Origin: JAFGHJ01 sp964534175
GTDB taxonomy: Bacteria; Hydrothermota; UBA3072
Direction of reading: 5' to 3'
Length of the DNA stretch: 64,000 nucleotides
Assembly (NCBI GenBank): GCA_964534175.1
Contig: CAZHNS010000009.1
Location: forward strand, 1-64,000
Below are positions 25,915 through 34,166 of the stretch, piece after piece (positions within the stretch are counted from its first letter, which is position 1; every line of letters begins with the position of its first letter). Both the position numbers and the translations under genes were made by a program. The notes under the pieces were generated by a model. It did no database searches and was not told where the DNA came from. It saw only the letters and a list, made by a program, of their open reading frames with translations.

Positions 25915-27209
25915 AATTCCTCCTTATCTATCATTGAGGCAATTTTAATTTGTTCTTTCGAAACAATAAGATTGTACTGAGCATTAAGATGGGAAAATTC
26001 TGCGCTTTTGAATCCCAATTCTATATCCTTATACTGAAGCGCAGATATATAACCGGCTCTGTACTGCTTATCCGCCATTTCGTACGCTTCTTTAGCCCTT
26101 TTTAACTGTTCCGCGGAAAGCATTAATTTTTGTTTGTTTAAGCTATATGTAAGAAGCTGATTTTTTATATCCATCTTTATACCTTCTTCAATTATTTTCT
26201 CTCTAATAACAGATTGCTCGACCGATAGCCTGTATTTATCTATCGCATTTGTTCTTGAAAAGCCCTGAAAAATGGGAAGCGAAATGGCAATTGTTGCAGT
26301 CATATCATTATCCCATTCATTTAAAAACCCAATTGGCTTACCATACGAAAAACTTCCGGCAAATATTATATCAGGCAAGAAAGTAAGATACTGCAAAGAT
26401 TTACCGAGTTTTGCCACTTCATTCAATTTTTTCATACTTTTAATCTCAGGTCTCCTACTAAGGGCAAAATTAGTCAATGAGTCAATATTAAAAGTATCGA
26501 TATCTACTTCGATTTCTCCCGAAACATCCAAAACTGTATCCAAAGGAAGTCCCAACATTATATTCAAACCCGCCCTGGCTTGCTCGACTCCGTTTCGGGC
26601 GTTTAACAATTCTGTTTTACGGCTATTAAACTCCGTCTCCGCTGATAGCAAATCGAGCTTTGTTATTCTACCCTGATTATACTGTATGCGGGCAGTTCTT
26701 AGGTGATCTTCGGACCGCTCAAGGGCACCTTCCGCTATTTTCGTACCCTCTTCCGCTACAACAACACCGTAGAAAACAGTAACAAGATCTTTTATTAAAT
26801 TAATTTTATTGGTTTCATGCTGTAAATTTTGAATATCTTTTCCTCTCGCTCCCATTTCTTTGGCTACAAACCTTTTCCCAAAAGTAAAAATCGGAAAATT
26901 CACCTGAAGAGAATTGCTATAATTATCAGCGTAACCGAGAGAAATATACTCCGTACTACCATCAGCCATAGGCATCTCGAACTGAGGAACACTTAAAAGC
27001 CTTGTATAACTTGATTGCAGACTTATTGTCGGATAAAAAGACGCCCATGATTCCCTCATTGCAATTTCAGCTTTTTTTACTTCAATCTCTGATATTTCCA
27101 TATCTCTATTTCTATCCAGCGCTATTTTCTTCGCTTCCTCAAAAGTTAAAGAAAACAGAGACAAAGAAAACATCAAAAGAAGTATAGACACAAATCTAAA
27201 CCTCAACAT
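25911..27209 (-). CDS. TolC-family outer-membrane channel
   Basis: A 432-residue protein with a signal peptide (residues 1-22, MLRFRFVSILLLMFSLSLFS) and the two internally repeated outer-membrane efflux halves rich in long coiled helices, for example LTFEEAKKIALDRNRDMEIS and IAEGALERSEDHLRTARIQ. The second half has KQYRAGYISALQYKDIELG. It forms the exit duct of the tripartite pump encoded after it. Its ATG lies inside the end of tetR (seven-base overlap), with GAAAGGAGG as the ribosome site. Confidence 0.94.
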   Translation of the reverse strand: MLRFRFVSILLLMFSLSLFSLTFEEAKKIALDRNRDMEISEIEVKKAEIAMRESWASFYPTISLQSSYTRLLSVPQFEMPMADGSTEYISLGYADNYSNSLQVNFPIFTFGKRFVAKEMGARGKDIQNLQHETNKINLIKDLVTVFYGVVVAEEGTKIAEGALERSEDHLRTARIQYNQGRITKLDLLSAETEFNSRKTELLNARNGVEQARAGLNIMLGLPLDTVLDVSGEIEVDIDTFNIDSLTNFALSRRPEIKSMKKLNEVAKLGKSLQYLTFLPDIIFAGSFSYGKPIGFLNEWDNDMTATIAISLPIFQGFSRTNAIDKYRLSVEQSVIREKIIEEGIKMDIKNQLLTYSLNKQKLMLSAEQLKRAKEAYEMADKQYRAGYISALQYKDIELGFKSAEFSHLNAQYNLIVSKEQIKIASMIDKEEL

Positions 27210-27784
27210 TTAACCTCCTTTCTAACTCCATCCAAAAGAATAGAAAGAGCAGTTTTTTTTATTGTTTCGGACTCAGATTCTTCGACAGCCATTATCAAAG
27301 AAACAATTATTTCATAAACATCATTAAAATTTAATTTACTATGCGGCAAATATCCCTTTAAAACACTCACCGCTTCTTCCTCCAAGTCTCCAATAATTTC
27401 AGCAATAGACGCATTAATTTTTTGCAAACATTCGAGCGGGATATTAGACCCTCTCATTCCTTTCTGAACTTTCCCAAACCTGGAAAAAAATCCATCTCCT
27501 CTTATAAATTTCTCAAAATAATCAAAAATCTCCGAAAAAACTTCTTCGAAACCTTTTCCAGAATCAATAATTTTCCTTACATTTTCTATAATTTCCCTGT
27601 GCGCCTCCACAAAGATTTCGATAAAAAGGTCAGCCTTGGAATGAAAATATAGATACAACGTACCCTTTGCTACACCACAGGCATCCGCAACCTCCTCTAC
27701 AGTAACAGGATGGTACCCCTTTTTGGCAAAGAGCTTCTTTCCTTTTTCCATTATTTGCTTCCTTCTTACTGACTGGTCAGTCAT
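27203..27784 (-). CDS. TetR/AcrR-family repressor of the efflux operon
   Basis: A 193-residue regulator. The DNA-binding helix-turn-helix spans about residues 8-54 (RKQIMEKGKKLFAKKGYHPV and AKGTLYLYFHSKADLF), and the rest is a variable ligand-binding helical domain. It heads the operon tetR-tolC-MFP-RND-PII-barrels and very probably represses it until an inducer binds. A palindrome covering its first codons and a promoter four to five bases upstream of the expected transcript start make autoregulation likely. There is no Shine-Dalgarno. Confidence 0.92.
   Translation of the reverse strand: MTDQSVRRKQIMEKGKKLFAKKGYHPVTVEEVADACGVAKGTLYLYFHSKADLFIEIFVEAHREIIENVRKIIDSGKGFEEVFSEIFDYFEKFIRGDGFFSRFGKVQKGMRGSNIPLECLQKINASIAEIIGDLEEEAVSVLKGYLPHSKLNFNDVYEIIVSLIMAVEESESETIKKTALSILLDGVRKEVKC
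27768..27781. promoter_or_regulatory. palindromic TetR-type operator candidate
   Basis: ACTGAC-TG-GTCAGT, a 6+6 bp inverted repeat with a two-base centre, lies just downstream of the start of tetR and about 14 bases from its -10 box. Position and shape fit a self-repression site. Confidence 0.6.
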
Positions 27785-27794
27785 AACGTCGTTT

Positions 27795-27822
27795 AATATA
27801 TGCAGGTTTATTTATTTGTCAA
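27795..27822 (-). promoter_or_regulatory. promoter of the tetR-efflux operon
   Basis: Minus strand: TTGACA (27817-27822), 16 bp, TATATT (27795-27800). The ATG at 27784 is ten bases on, so the leader is about four bases. Confidence 0.72.
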
Positions 27823-27884
27823 GGGGTAGTTTAAAAAAATTAGCAAAAAAATCATATTCTTAACTCCATCTTAATATATTTACC

Positions 27885-28463
27885 TCACGCTTCAAAATTC
27901 CACCAAAGTAGACTACTTGAAAAAGAACCTTTTCTGAGCTCCGAATCTCCTATCACCTTTTTTGCCTGTTCCAAGTTAAAAGCATTATTTATCTCTTTTT
28001 CAAACACTCTTAACCAAGAATACCTTAGATCCTTTATAAAGAGCCACCCCTCGGGCATTAAAATCCGTTCAATTTCATTCAACATAGAAATCGGGTCATT
28101 AACCCAATGAACCATATTGACGTTAAACACCACATCAAACGAATCGTCTTCAAAATTCATTTTTTCCACATTTCCGATTTCGAATTTTACCCTATTTCTA
28201 ATCGTTTCTCCCGAAATGCTATCCCTCGCATAATCCAATAAAGGCACAGATAAATCAACACCCACAATCTCACAATCCGGAAACTCACGAGCTAATATCA
28301 GACACATCTCGCCAAAACCACAACCAACATCCATTATTTTCCCATCACAAAAATCGCTGTTCTCCAACTTTTTGGAGTAATAATAACCCAAATTCTGCAA
28401 AATCTTCTTATGCTTTCTAATATATAATTCCGCGAAGCTTTTATCATTAAAATCTCTTTTCAT
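27885..28463 (-). CDS. class I SAM-dependent methyltransferase
   Basis: A 192-residue Methyltransf_11/25-type enzyme: motif I MDVGCGFGEMCLILA, GVDLSVPLLDYARD, EKMNFEDDSFDVVFNVNMVHWV and LMPEGWLFIKDLRY. It starts 29 bases after the TonB-receptor gene on the same strand, with GTGAGG about 14 bases before the ATG, so it is probably in the Fur-controlled operon. The substrate is unknown; a link to metal or siderophore handling rests only on position. Confidence 0.84.
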   Translation of the reverse strand: MKRDFNDKSFAELYIRKHKKILQNLGYYYSKKLENSDFCDGKIMDVGCGFGEMCLILAREFPDCEIVGVDLSVPLLDYARDSISGETIRNRVKFEIGNVEKMNFEDDSFDVVFNVNMVHWVNDPISMLNEIERILMPEGWLFIKDLRYSWLRVFEKEINNAFNLEQAKKVIGDSELRKGSFSSSLLWWNFEA

Positions 28464-28492
28464 TCTTAGCTTTTACCTCACTTCGAAAAATG

Positions 28493-30907
28493 TTAAAGAT
28501 CTATTTCTAAACCACCGTATATTATTCTTCCATACAAGGGAGCATACATGAAAGCGGCATCATCTGTATGCTTTTCGGGTTGAATATAATTTGTGAGGTT
28601 CTTCGCTCCCATGAAGAAGTTAAATTTATCAAATAAACTTCTCGAAACTTTAACGTTGAGTATTAAGTAAGGTTTTGTTTCCTTAATCTTTGTCGGTTCT
28701 TCCTCATCTTTGAAATAATCAATATACATTGGACCCTGGTAGTCTCCTTCGAGTACGAAATTCCAATCTGTGGGAGCAAATCTTAATTTTGCTCCTGCCG
28801 AGTAACGGGGAAATCGGGAGATGTATTTGCTTTCATCTCGGAAAGAAGTCCCTATCCAGTCTTCTCTTTCATGCTCATACTGACCATCATTAAAAACAAT
28901 ATCTAAATCAAAGACAAGACTCTCTGCTATGAGAAAATTTCCTCCAAGTTCTATTCCTTGAACATAAGCATTATCTATATTCTTCCATTCGTAGGTATAA
29001 CCTAAGCTCCTAGCTGCTTCGCTTGCCTCGGTAAAGCCTATCTTGTTTTTAAGGTTTGTGCGGAAAAAATTAGCATTTAAAAAGACTTTCTCGCCTATCT
29101 CATAATCCAAGGAGATATTAAAGCTTATAGATTTCTCGGCTTCTAAATCTTCTCCTTTCCAAACTCTTGGTGAACCACTGCATAAGTGCAAATCTTCAGA
29201 AAACCCATAGGGAACCCTAAACCCTGTTCCCACACTACTCCTTAAAACGAAAGATTGAATTGGTTCATATTTTATCGCAAAACGCGGATTCAAGGCAGTT
29301 TCATCATATTTAACGGGAGGTACACCCTCAGGAGCAACTTTACCGGATCCTCGGAAGTTATCCTCAGATTGATGAACATCACCTCTTATCCCCGCTACTA
29401 TTTCAAAGACGTCGCTTATTGCGAACTCATCCTGGAGATACGCTCCGACTTCATCCGCATGCTTTTCACTTATAGAGGTATAAGGTTCGCCATAATCGGG
29501 ACTATATTCATCTACAACTACATACTTTCCCGTTTCTTCGAGTTTGTTGTAGGAACATTGAATTCCCATTAAAAGGCGGTGTTTCCCAAAAAGAGGTTGC
29601 AGATAATCAAAATTCACCACATAAACATCTTCCGTGGCAAGATATGGACGCATATCATCCAGCGGAGGCAACGTATCACCATGAACAGCCATATAATCAC
29701 CAAGATAGGTATCATTTGTGGCATTACGATGGTGTCTCACATAAGCAAAGGAGACGTTTATTTGATTCCCCCAAAAAAATTCTTTTCTGTATTTAGACAT
29801 TACCTCATGTCTATTGGTGATGATACGTTCTGTTCCCTCTGTAAAGGGATTCTCATAAGCATTGTCATCAAGAACACCTCCGTGCCTTAATTCATATAGA
29901 ACCTTTCCTGTGAACGTAAGCTCGTCAGCGTCAAAGATGTTATCGACAATAACACTAAAACTTGCATCCGTGGCATCGGTATTGACCCTGTCAGAAATCC
30001 CGTCGGCTTGCTTAACTTCTTCGGAAGTCACCCCATCGCTGGTCTGATCAATAGCATCGCCTATATGTTTTTGAGCAGAAAGTATAAGCCCAATATTGTC
30101 TCTTTTCATAGAAGTAACGAAATTGTATTTATTCGTATTATAGCTACCTAACTCTATTCCTACCCTTGAATCCGGTTTTTGAGTAGGTTTTTGAGTAATA
30201 ATATTAATTCCTCCAGCGACCGCACCCGGACCGTAAAGGGCAGAGCCTGCTCCCTTAACAACCTCTATTCTATCTATATTGGCAACCCCTAATTGCTGTA
30301 ATCCATAAACGCTAGCCAAGCCGGAATAAACAGGCTGACCGTCGATTAGAACCTGTGTATGGTCAGGACCCAACCCTTGAAGTCTTACCATGCTAAAGTT
30401 ACAGTACTGACACTGCTGCTCCACTCTTATCCCTCGCACCCCTTCTAAAGCTTCGTACAAATTGGCAGCCCCTTTTTCTTCAATAGCCTTCCGTGTGAGC
30501 ACTTCCGTTCTTACCGGAATATCTTTGATATATCTTGAAGTTCTTGTCCCAGTAACTACAACACCACCCATTCCTATAGGGCTTTGCACGAGCTCAAATT
30601 CAAGATAAAAGGTTTCACCTTTCTTGATAATCACTTCTTTGATTACCGCATTGTAACCCATCATAGAAGCTATAGCTTTATATTTCCCAGCAGATAGTTG
30701 ATGGATCAAAAACCTACCTCTCCCATCCGCACTAGCCCCTCTTAAAGATCCCTTAATCATAACATGCGCCAAATAAAGCGGTTTTCCGGTCTCCTTATCT
30801 ACAACTCTCCCCTCAAGACCTCCAAGCTCGCTCGAAAAAATCTGCACAGGAATCACAAAAAACAAGAATGCTGACAATAAAATAATCCTTAATATTATTT
30901 TATACAT
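28493..30907 (-). CDS. TonB-dependent outer-membrane receptor
   Basis: About 804 residues: signal peptide (MYKIILRIILLSAFLFFVIP), a CarboxypepD-regulatory-like domain (LEGRVVDKETGKPLYLAHV, to about residue 100), a plug domain (ARSRP-like NIDRIEVVKGAGSALYGPGA, GGINIITQKP) and a 22-strand-type barrel. The TonB box cannot be fixed. A Cys pair in the plug (QQCQYCNF) is unusual. I start at the ATG of 30907, five bases after GGAGGAAGG; the earlier ATG at 30922 would bury that ribosome site. A Fur-box-like sequence upstream and fur next door suggest uptake of an iron complex, though cobalamin or another ligand is possible. Confidence 0.9.
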   Translation of the reverse strand: MYKIILRIILLSAFLFFVIPVQIFSSELGGLEGRVVDKETGKPLYLAHVMIKGSLRGASADGRGRFLIHQLSAGKYKAIASMMGYNAVIKEVIIKKGETFYLEFELVQSPIGMGGVVVTGTRTSRYIKDIPVRTEVLTRKAIEEKGAANLYEALEGVRGIRVEQQCQYCNFSMVRLQGLGPDHTQVLIDGQPVYSGLASVYGLQQLGVANIDRIEVVKGAGSALYGPGAVAGGINIITQKPTQKPDSRVGIELGSYNTNKYNFVTSMKRDNIGLILSAQKHIGDAIDQTSDGVTSEEVKQADGISDRVNTDATDASFSVIVDNIFDADELTFTGKVLYELRHGGVLDDNAYENPFTEGTERIITNRHEVMSKYRKEFFWGNQINVSFAYVRHHRNATNDTYLGDYMAVHGDTLPPLDDMRPYLATEDVYVVNFDYLQPLFGKHRLLMGIQCSYNKLEETGKYVVVDEYSPDYGEPYTSISEKHADEVGAYLQDEFAISDVFEIVAGIRGDVHQSEDNFRGSGKVAPEGVPPVKYDETALNPRFAIKYEPIQSFVLRSSVGTGFRVPYGFSEDLHLCSGSPRVWKGEDLEAEKSISFNISLDYEIGEKVFLNANFFRTNLKNKIGFTEASEAARSLGYTYEWKNIDNAYVQGIELGGNFLIAESLVFDLDIVFNDGQYEHEREDWIGTSFRDESKYISRFPRYSAGAKLRFAPTDWNFVLEGDYQGPMYIDYFKDEEEPTKIKETKPYLILNVKVSRSLFDKFNFFMGAKNLTNYIQPEKHTDDAAFMYAPLYGRIIYGGLEIDL

Positions 30908-30934
30908 TAAACCTTCCTCCATGTTTTACTGTTA

Positions 30935-30951
30935 TTGAATCTCATTCTCAA
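30935..30951. promoter_or_regulatory. Fur box upstream of the TonB receptor
   Basis: TTGAATCTCATTCTCAA resembles the 7-1-7 Fur site and differs at only two positions from the site in front of fur itself (31403-31419). It lies about 30 bases upstream of the receptor start. Confidence 0.65.
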
Positions 30952-30968
30952 TTAAACAACAAAAAAAG

Positions 30969-31394
30969 TTAACTGCAGTCCTTGCAATAACCTTTAATTC
31001 CAAATCTAAACTCCGTAGGCTTAAAATCATATTTACCGCACACCTTTTTCTTTATTTTCTCCAACTCGTCATTTTCGAACTCTATTATCTTGCCGCAATT
31101 CACACAAACTAAATGTCCATGAGACCGGTGCCCATAAATATGCTCATAACAAATCCTCTCTCCACACCTCATAGCCTCCTGAACAAGCCCACTCTCTACC
31201 ATCAAAGGTAAAGTCCTGTAAATAGTGGCCCTTGAGATATTCTCTCCCCTATCATGAAAAGACTGAAAGAGATCCTCCACATCAAAATGGTCATGCCTAG
31301 AGAAAACCTCCTCTAAAATTCTAACTCTTTCTGGAGTAAACTTTAAACCTTTATCAACCAAATACTTTTTAAATATCTCTTTTTCTTTTTCCAT
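30969..31394 (-). CDS. fur: Fur-family metal-dependent repressor
   Basis: A 141-residue regulator: winged-helix DNA-binding domain (RVRILEEVF ... ISRATIYRTLPLMVESGLV) then the metal/dimer domain with HSHGHLVCVNCGKIIEF (structural Zn Cys pair) and the terminal pair YCKDCS. The HxH-rich stretch and two CxxC pairs fit Fur rather than Zur or PerR, though these cannot be fully separated by eye. A Fur box overlapping its own promoter and another before the adjacent TonB-receptor gene support iron-dependent autoregulation. Confidence 0.88.
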   Translation of the reverse strand: MEKEKEIFKKYLVDKGLKFTPERVRILEEVFSRHDHFDVEDLFQSFHDRGENISRATIYRTLPLMVESGLVQEAMRCGERICYEHIYGHRSHGHLVCVNCGKIIEFENDELEKIKKKVCGKYDFKPTEFRFGIKGYCKDCS

Positions 31395-31402
31395 AATTGA
31401 AA

Positions 31403-31419
31403 TTGATTCTCATTATCAA
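31403..31419. promoter_or_regulatory. Fur box in the fur promoter
   Basis: TTGATTCTCATTATCAA, a near-perfect 7-1-7 inverted repeat, begins right at the -10 box and covers the expected transcription start of fur. Confidence 0.75.
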
Positions 31420-31446
31420 TTATACATAAAAATCCAATTTTGTCAA
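31419..31446 (-). promoter_or_regulatory. promoter of fur
   Basis: Minus strand: TTGACA (31441-31446), 16 bp, TATAAT (31419-31424). The Fur box begins where the -10 box ends. It is divergent from the DUF167 promoter. Confidence 0.75.
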
Positions 31447-31460
31447 GGGGCAAAAAAATA

Positions 31461-31488
31461 TTGACATATAAATAAGAAAACTTATACT
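31461..31488 (+). promoter_or_regulatory. promoter of the DUF167 gene
   Basis: TTGACA (31461-31466), 16 bp, TATACT (31483-31488). The ATG at 31495 is six bases on, so the mRNA should begin at the start codon. Confidence 0.72.
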
Positions 31489-31494
31489 TTCCTT

Positions 31495-31749
31495 ATGCCC
31501 CAATTAAGAATAAAAGTAAAGCCCTCCGCAAATAAAAACAAAATAGTAAAGATGGAAAACGGTGTTTTTAAAGTATGGCTCAAGAGCGCACCCGAAAAGG
31601 GGAAAGCGAATAAAGAACTGAAAAAATACTTAAAAAAAATCACCAGTATACCTATAAAAATAGTTTCAGGGTTGGCATCAGAAAACAAAACAATCGAATT
31701 TGATATAAAAGAGGAAGAATTTATCGCAAAACTGGAAGAACAAATATAA
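31495..31749 (+). CDS. DUF167 (UPF0235/YggU) family protein
   Basis: An 84-residue protein with the family core: RIKVKPSANKNKIVKMENG, FKVWLKSAPEKGKANKEL and IKIVSGLASENKTIEF. The family is widespread, small and of unknown function. No Shine-Dalgarno is present; the start is placed exactly at the predicted transcription start, so it is a clear leaderless candidate. It stands alone and is divergent from fur. Confidence 0.88.
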   Translation: MPQLRIKVKPSANKNKIVKMENGVFKVWLKSAPEKGKANKELKKYLKKITSIPIKIVSGLASENKTIEFDIKEEEFIAKLEEQI

Positions 31750-31759
31750 ACCAAATTTT

Positions 31760-31791
31760 GAACCACAGATCAGGCTTCCAAGCTCCAAACC
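31760..31791. repeat. short-word repeat remnant
   Basis: AACCACAGATCAGGC and CCAAGCTCCAAACC words occupy the short spacer immediately before the -35 box of the next gene. Confidence 0.4.
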
Positions 31792-31819
31792 TTGACAAGC
31801 CTATAGTTTTCCTTAATCT
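31792..31819 (+). promoter_or_regulatory. promoter of the PKD/PQQ-repeat protein gene
   Basis: TTGACA (31792-31797), 16 bp, TAATCT (31814-31819). A 7 bp inverted repeat CCTTAAT/ATTAAGG (31811-31817 and 31830-31836) brackets the start region and includes the ribosome site. Confidence 0.55.
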
Positions 31820-31844
31820 TTAATATACAATTAAGGAAATATTT

Positions 31845-34112
31845 ATGGAAAGATTTTATAGATTTTTCGTTATTATTTTAATAATTTCTTTCTCGGCACC
31901 TAACTGTCAAAAAAATAGCTGGCCACGAACACCTTCTCCTCCAATAGGTCCGTCACTCGGTACTATCAACGATACACTAAACTTCAAAGCCACCACAACA
32001 GATCCAGAAGGTGATGATATTGCTTACCAATTCAACTGGGGAACGGAGGACAGTTCAAACTGGAGCGATTTCACCAATTCGGGAGATTCAATTACAGTAA
32101 CACATTCCTGGCAAGATACCGGTAATTATAATATACGTGTCAGAGCTATCGATATAAAAGAGAAAACATCAAGATGGTCAAACCCACTTTTATTGACTAT
32201 CGTAATAAGTATTGCTCCGAATATTCCTTCCATCTTTTCAGGACCTAACAGCGGATATGTTAATTATTCTTATACTTTCAGTGCAACAGCGACTGACCCG
32301 GATGGAGATAGTATATCTTATCAGTTTGAGTGGGGAGACGGAAGTCTCTCGGATTGGAGTTCTTATATTTCAAGTGGTGCTTCAGTTCAAATGGAGCATT
32401 CCTGGTTATCCGAAGGTACATATAACCTGAAAGCAAAGGCGAAAGACAAATATGGATTGGAATCAGGCTGGTCAACCGGATATACAATAAACATATCAAT
32501 CGTACCTAACTTACCGCCCGATACACCTGAAATTCCTTCCGGACAATCGAGCGGATATGAAGATAGCACATACACCTTCTCCGCAACTACAACCGACCCA
32601 GATGGAGATAGCATAGCCTATCAGTTCGACTGGGGAGATGGGAATTTCTCCGTATGGAGCAATTATGTACCAAGCGGACAATCTGTTTCCATAGGTCACG
32701 CCTATACATCCCAAGGGATATATTATGTCACAGCAAAGGCAAAAGATTCAGAAGACGCGGAATCAGATTGGTCTGACGGACATCAAATTACAATACTGGG
32801 TCCTCCCAATACACCACCAGCACCAACCGGCCCTGATGTTGGATATGTAGACAACTCTAATACTTTCTCCACATCAACTACAGATCCAGAGGGGGACAGT
32901 GTTTCTTATCAGTTTTCCTGGGGAGATGGAGATACAACGGATTGGAGTAACTATGTGCCAAACGGGCAATCGATTTCAATGACTCATTTATATTCATCCG
33001 ACGGTACATATGATGTTCAAGTTAGGGCAAAAGATAAAGTGGGCTTGGAGTCCGGTTGGTCAGCCGAGCGTCAAATAGAAATTAAAAAATTAGAAGAATG
33101 GTCAACCCCATTTGGAGGTTCTTCCTCCCCTGCCTTAAGCGGTGTCTCAACCGTATATGTAGTAGTCGGTGGTGAACTTACATTGTATTGGCAAGGAAGA
33201 GAAATGGCTTCATACCCAATTGATTTTAACATGTCTTCATCTCCTGCCATAGGCAGTGGAAGTACTATTTATGTGGGATCCATATATAGCAAGCTCTACG
33301 CAATAAATTCTAACATGACCGAAAAATGGATATTCCCAACCAGAAGCTGGATAGAATCATCTCCTGCCATAGGCAGTGATGGCACTATCTATGTAGGATG
33401 TTATGATAGCACCCTTTATGCTATAGATACTTCCGGAACCGAAAAATGGTCGTTCTCAACTGGAGGCTCTATACACTCATCTCCTGCCGTAGGCACTGAT
33501 GGCACCATTTACGTTGGGTCTTATCCGAGTAACCTCTATGCGGTAGATTCTGCCGGAACCGAAAAATGGTCGTTCCCAACTGGAGGCTGGGTGCGTTCAT
33601 CCCCAGCCATAGCCAGTGATGGAACCATATATGTTGGGTCCGATGATAACAATCTTTATGCAATAAACCCCACCGGAACCGAAAAATGGAGATTCGCAAC
33701 TGGAGGGGTTGTGTACTCCTCTCCTGCCATAGGCAGTGATGGCACTATCTATGTAGGCTCTAATGATAATAATCTCTACGCGATAAATCCCGACGGAACC
33801 GAAAAGTGGAGATTTGCAACTGGAGGTGATGTGGAGTCCTCTCCTGCCATAAGCAGTGATGGTACTATATTCGTTGGATCCAAGGATGACAACCTCTACG
33901 CGATAAACCCAGATGGAACCGAAAAGTGGAGATTTGCAACTGGAGGTGATGTGTGCTCTTCCCCTTCAATAGGCGGCGGTGATAATATTGTCTATATATC
34001 ATCCAATGGTGGCTTCTATGCAATTAACGGCTACTCAGGACGTACCGCAGATACCCCATGGCCAATGTTCCATCACGATTTAAGACATTCGGGAAGAGCA
34101 AGAGCACCCTGA
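31845..34112 (+). CDS. secreted PKD-domain / PQQ-type beta-propeller protein
   Basis: A 755-residue exported protein, perhaps lipid-anchored (hydrophobic start then SAPNCQKN). Residues about 35-405 hold four PKD/Ig-like repeats of about 95 residues, each with the pattern TTDPDGDSIAYQFDWGDG and WSDGHQI-like ends. Residues about 415-740 hold seven 40-residue propeller blades (SSPAIGSDGTIYVGS, NLYAINPDGTEKW, FATGG) of the PQQ_2/outer-membrane-assembly type; the blades lack enzyme residues, so this is a binding or structural propeller. It ends WPMFHHDLRHSGRARAP, a motif often seen at the end of such propellers. AAGGA precedes the ATG. Function unknown; cell-surface location inferred. Confidence 0.8.
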   Translation: MERFYRFFVIILIISFSAPNCQKNSWPRTPSPPIGPSLGTINDTLNFKATTTDPEGDDIAYQFNWGTEDSSNWSDFTNSGDSITVTHSWQDTGNYNIRVRAIDIKEKTSRWSNPLLLTIVISIAPNIPSIFSGPNSGYVNYSYTFSATATDPDGDSISYQFEWGDGSLSDWSSYISSGASVQMEHSWLSEGTYNLKAKAKDKYGLESGWSTGYTINISIVPNLPPDTPEIPSGQSSGYEDSTYTFSATTTDPDGDSIAYQFDWGDGNFSVWSNYVPSGQSVSIGHAYTSQGIYYVTAKAKDSEDAESDWSDGHQITILGPPNTPPAPTGPDVGYVDNSNTFSTSTTDPEGDSVSYQFSWGDGDTTDWSNYVPNGQSISMTHLYSSDGTYDVQVRAKDKVGLESGWSAERQIEIKKLEEWSTPFGGSSSPALSGVSTVYVVVGGELTLYWQGREMASYPIDFNMSSSPAIGSGSTIYVGSIYSKLYAINSNMTEKWIFPTRSWIESSPAIGSDGTIYVGCYDSTLYAIDTSGTEKWSFSTGGSIHSSPAVGTDGTIYVGSYPSNLYAVDSAGTEKWSFPTGGWVRSSPAIASDGTIYVGSDDNNLYAINPTGTEKWRFATGGVVYSSPAIGSDGTIYVGSNDNNLYAINPDGTEKWRFATGGDVESSPAISSDGTIFVGSKDDNLYAINPDGTEKWRFATGGDVCSSPSIGGGDNIVYISSNGGFYAINGYSGRTADTPWPMFHHDLRHSGRARAP
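33236..33990 (+). repeat. 120 bp tandem repeats inside the propeller
   Basis: The phrase CTCCTGCCATAGGCAGTGAT recurs at exact 120-base steps (33241, 33361, 33481, 33601, 33721, 33841), each unit coding one 40-residue blade. Several neighbouring units are very similar at the nucleotide level, pointing to recent duplication. Confidence 0.9.
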
Positions 34113-34120
34113 GGGTAATA

Positions 34121-34151
34121 AAAACCACGAAACAAACTAAAAACACGAAAG
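34121..34151. repeat. short-word repeat (ACGAAAC type)
   Basis: AACCACGAAACAAACTAAAAACACGAAAG between convergent genes, the same word family as at 1601 and 3242. An AT hairpin AAAGAATA-T-TATTCTTT follows at 34148-34164. Confidence 0.45.
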
Positions 34152-34166
34152 AATATTATTCTTTTA

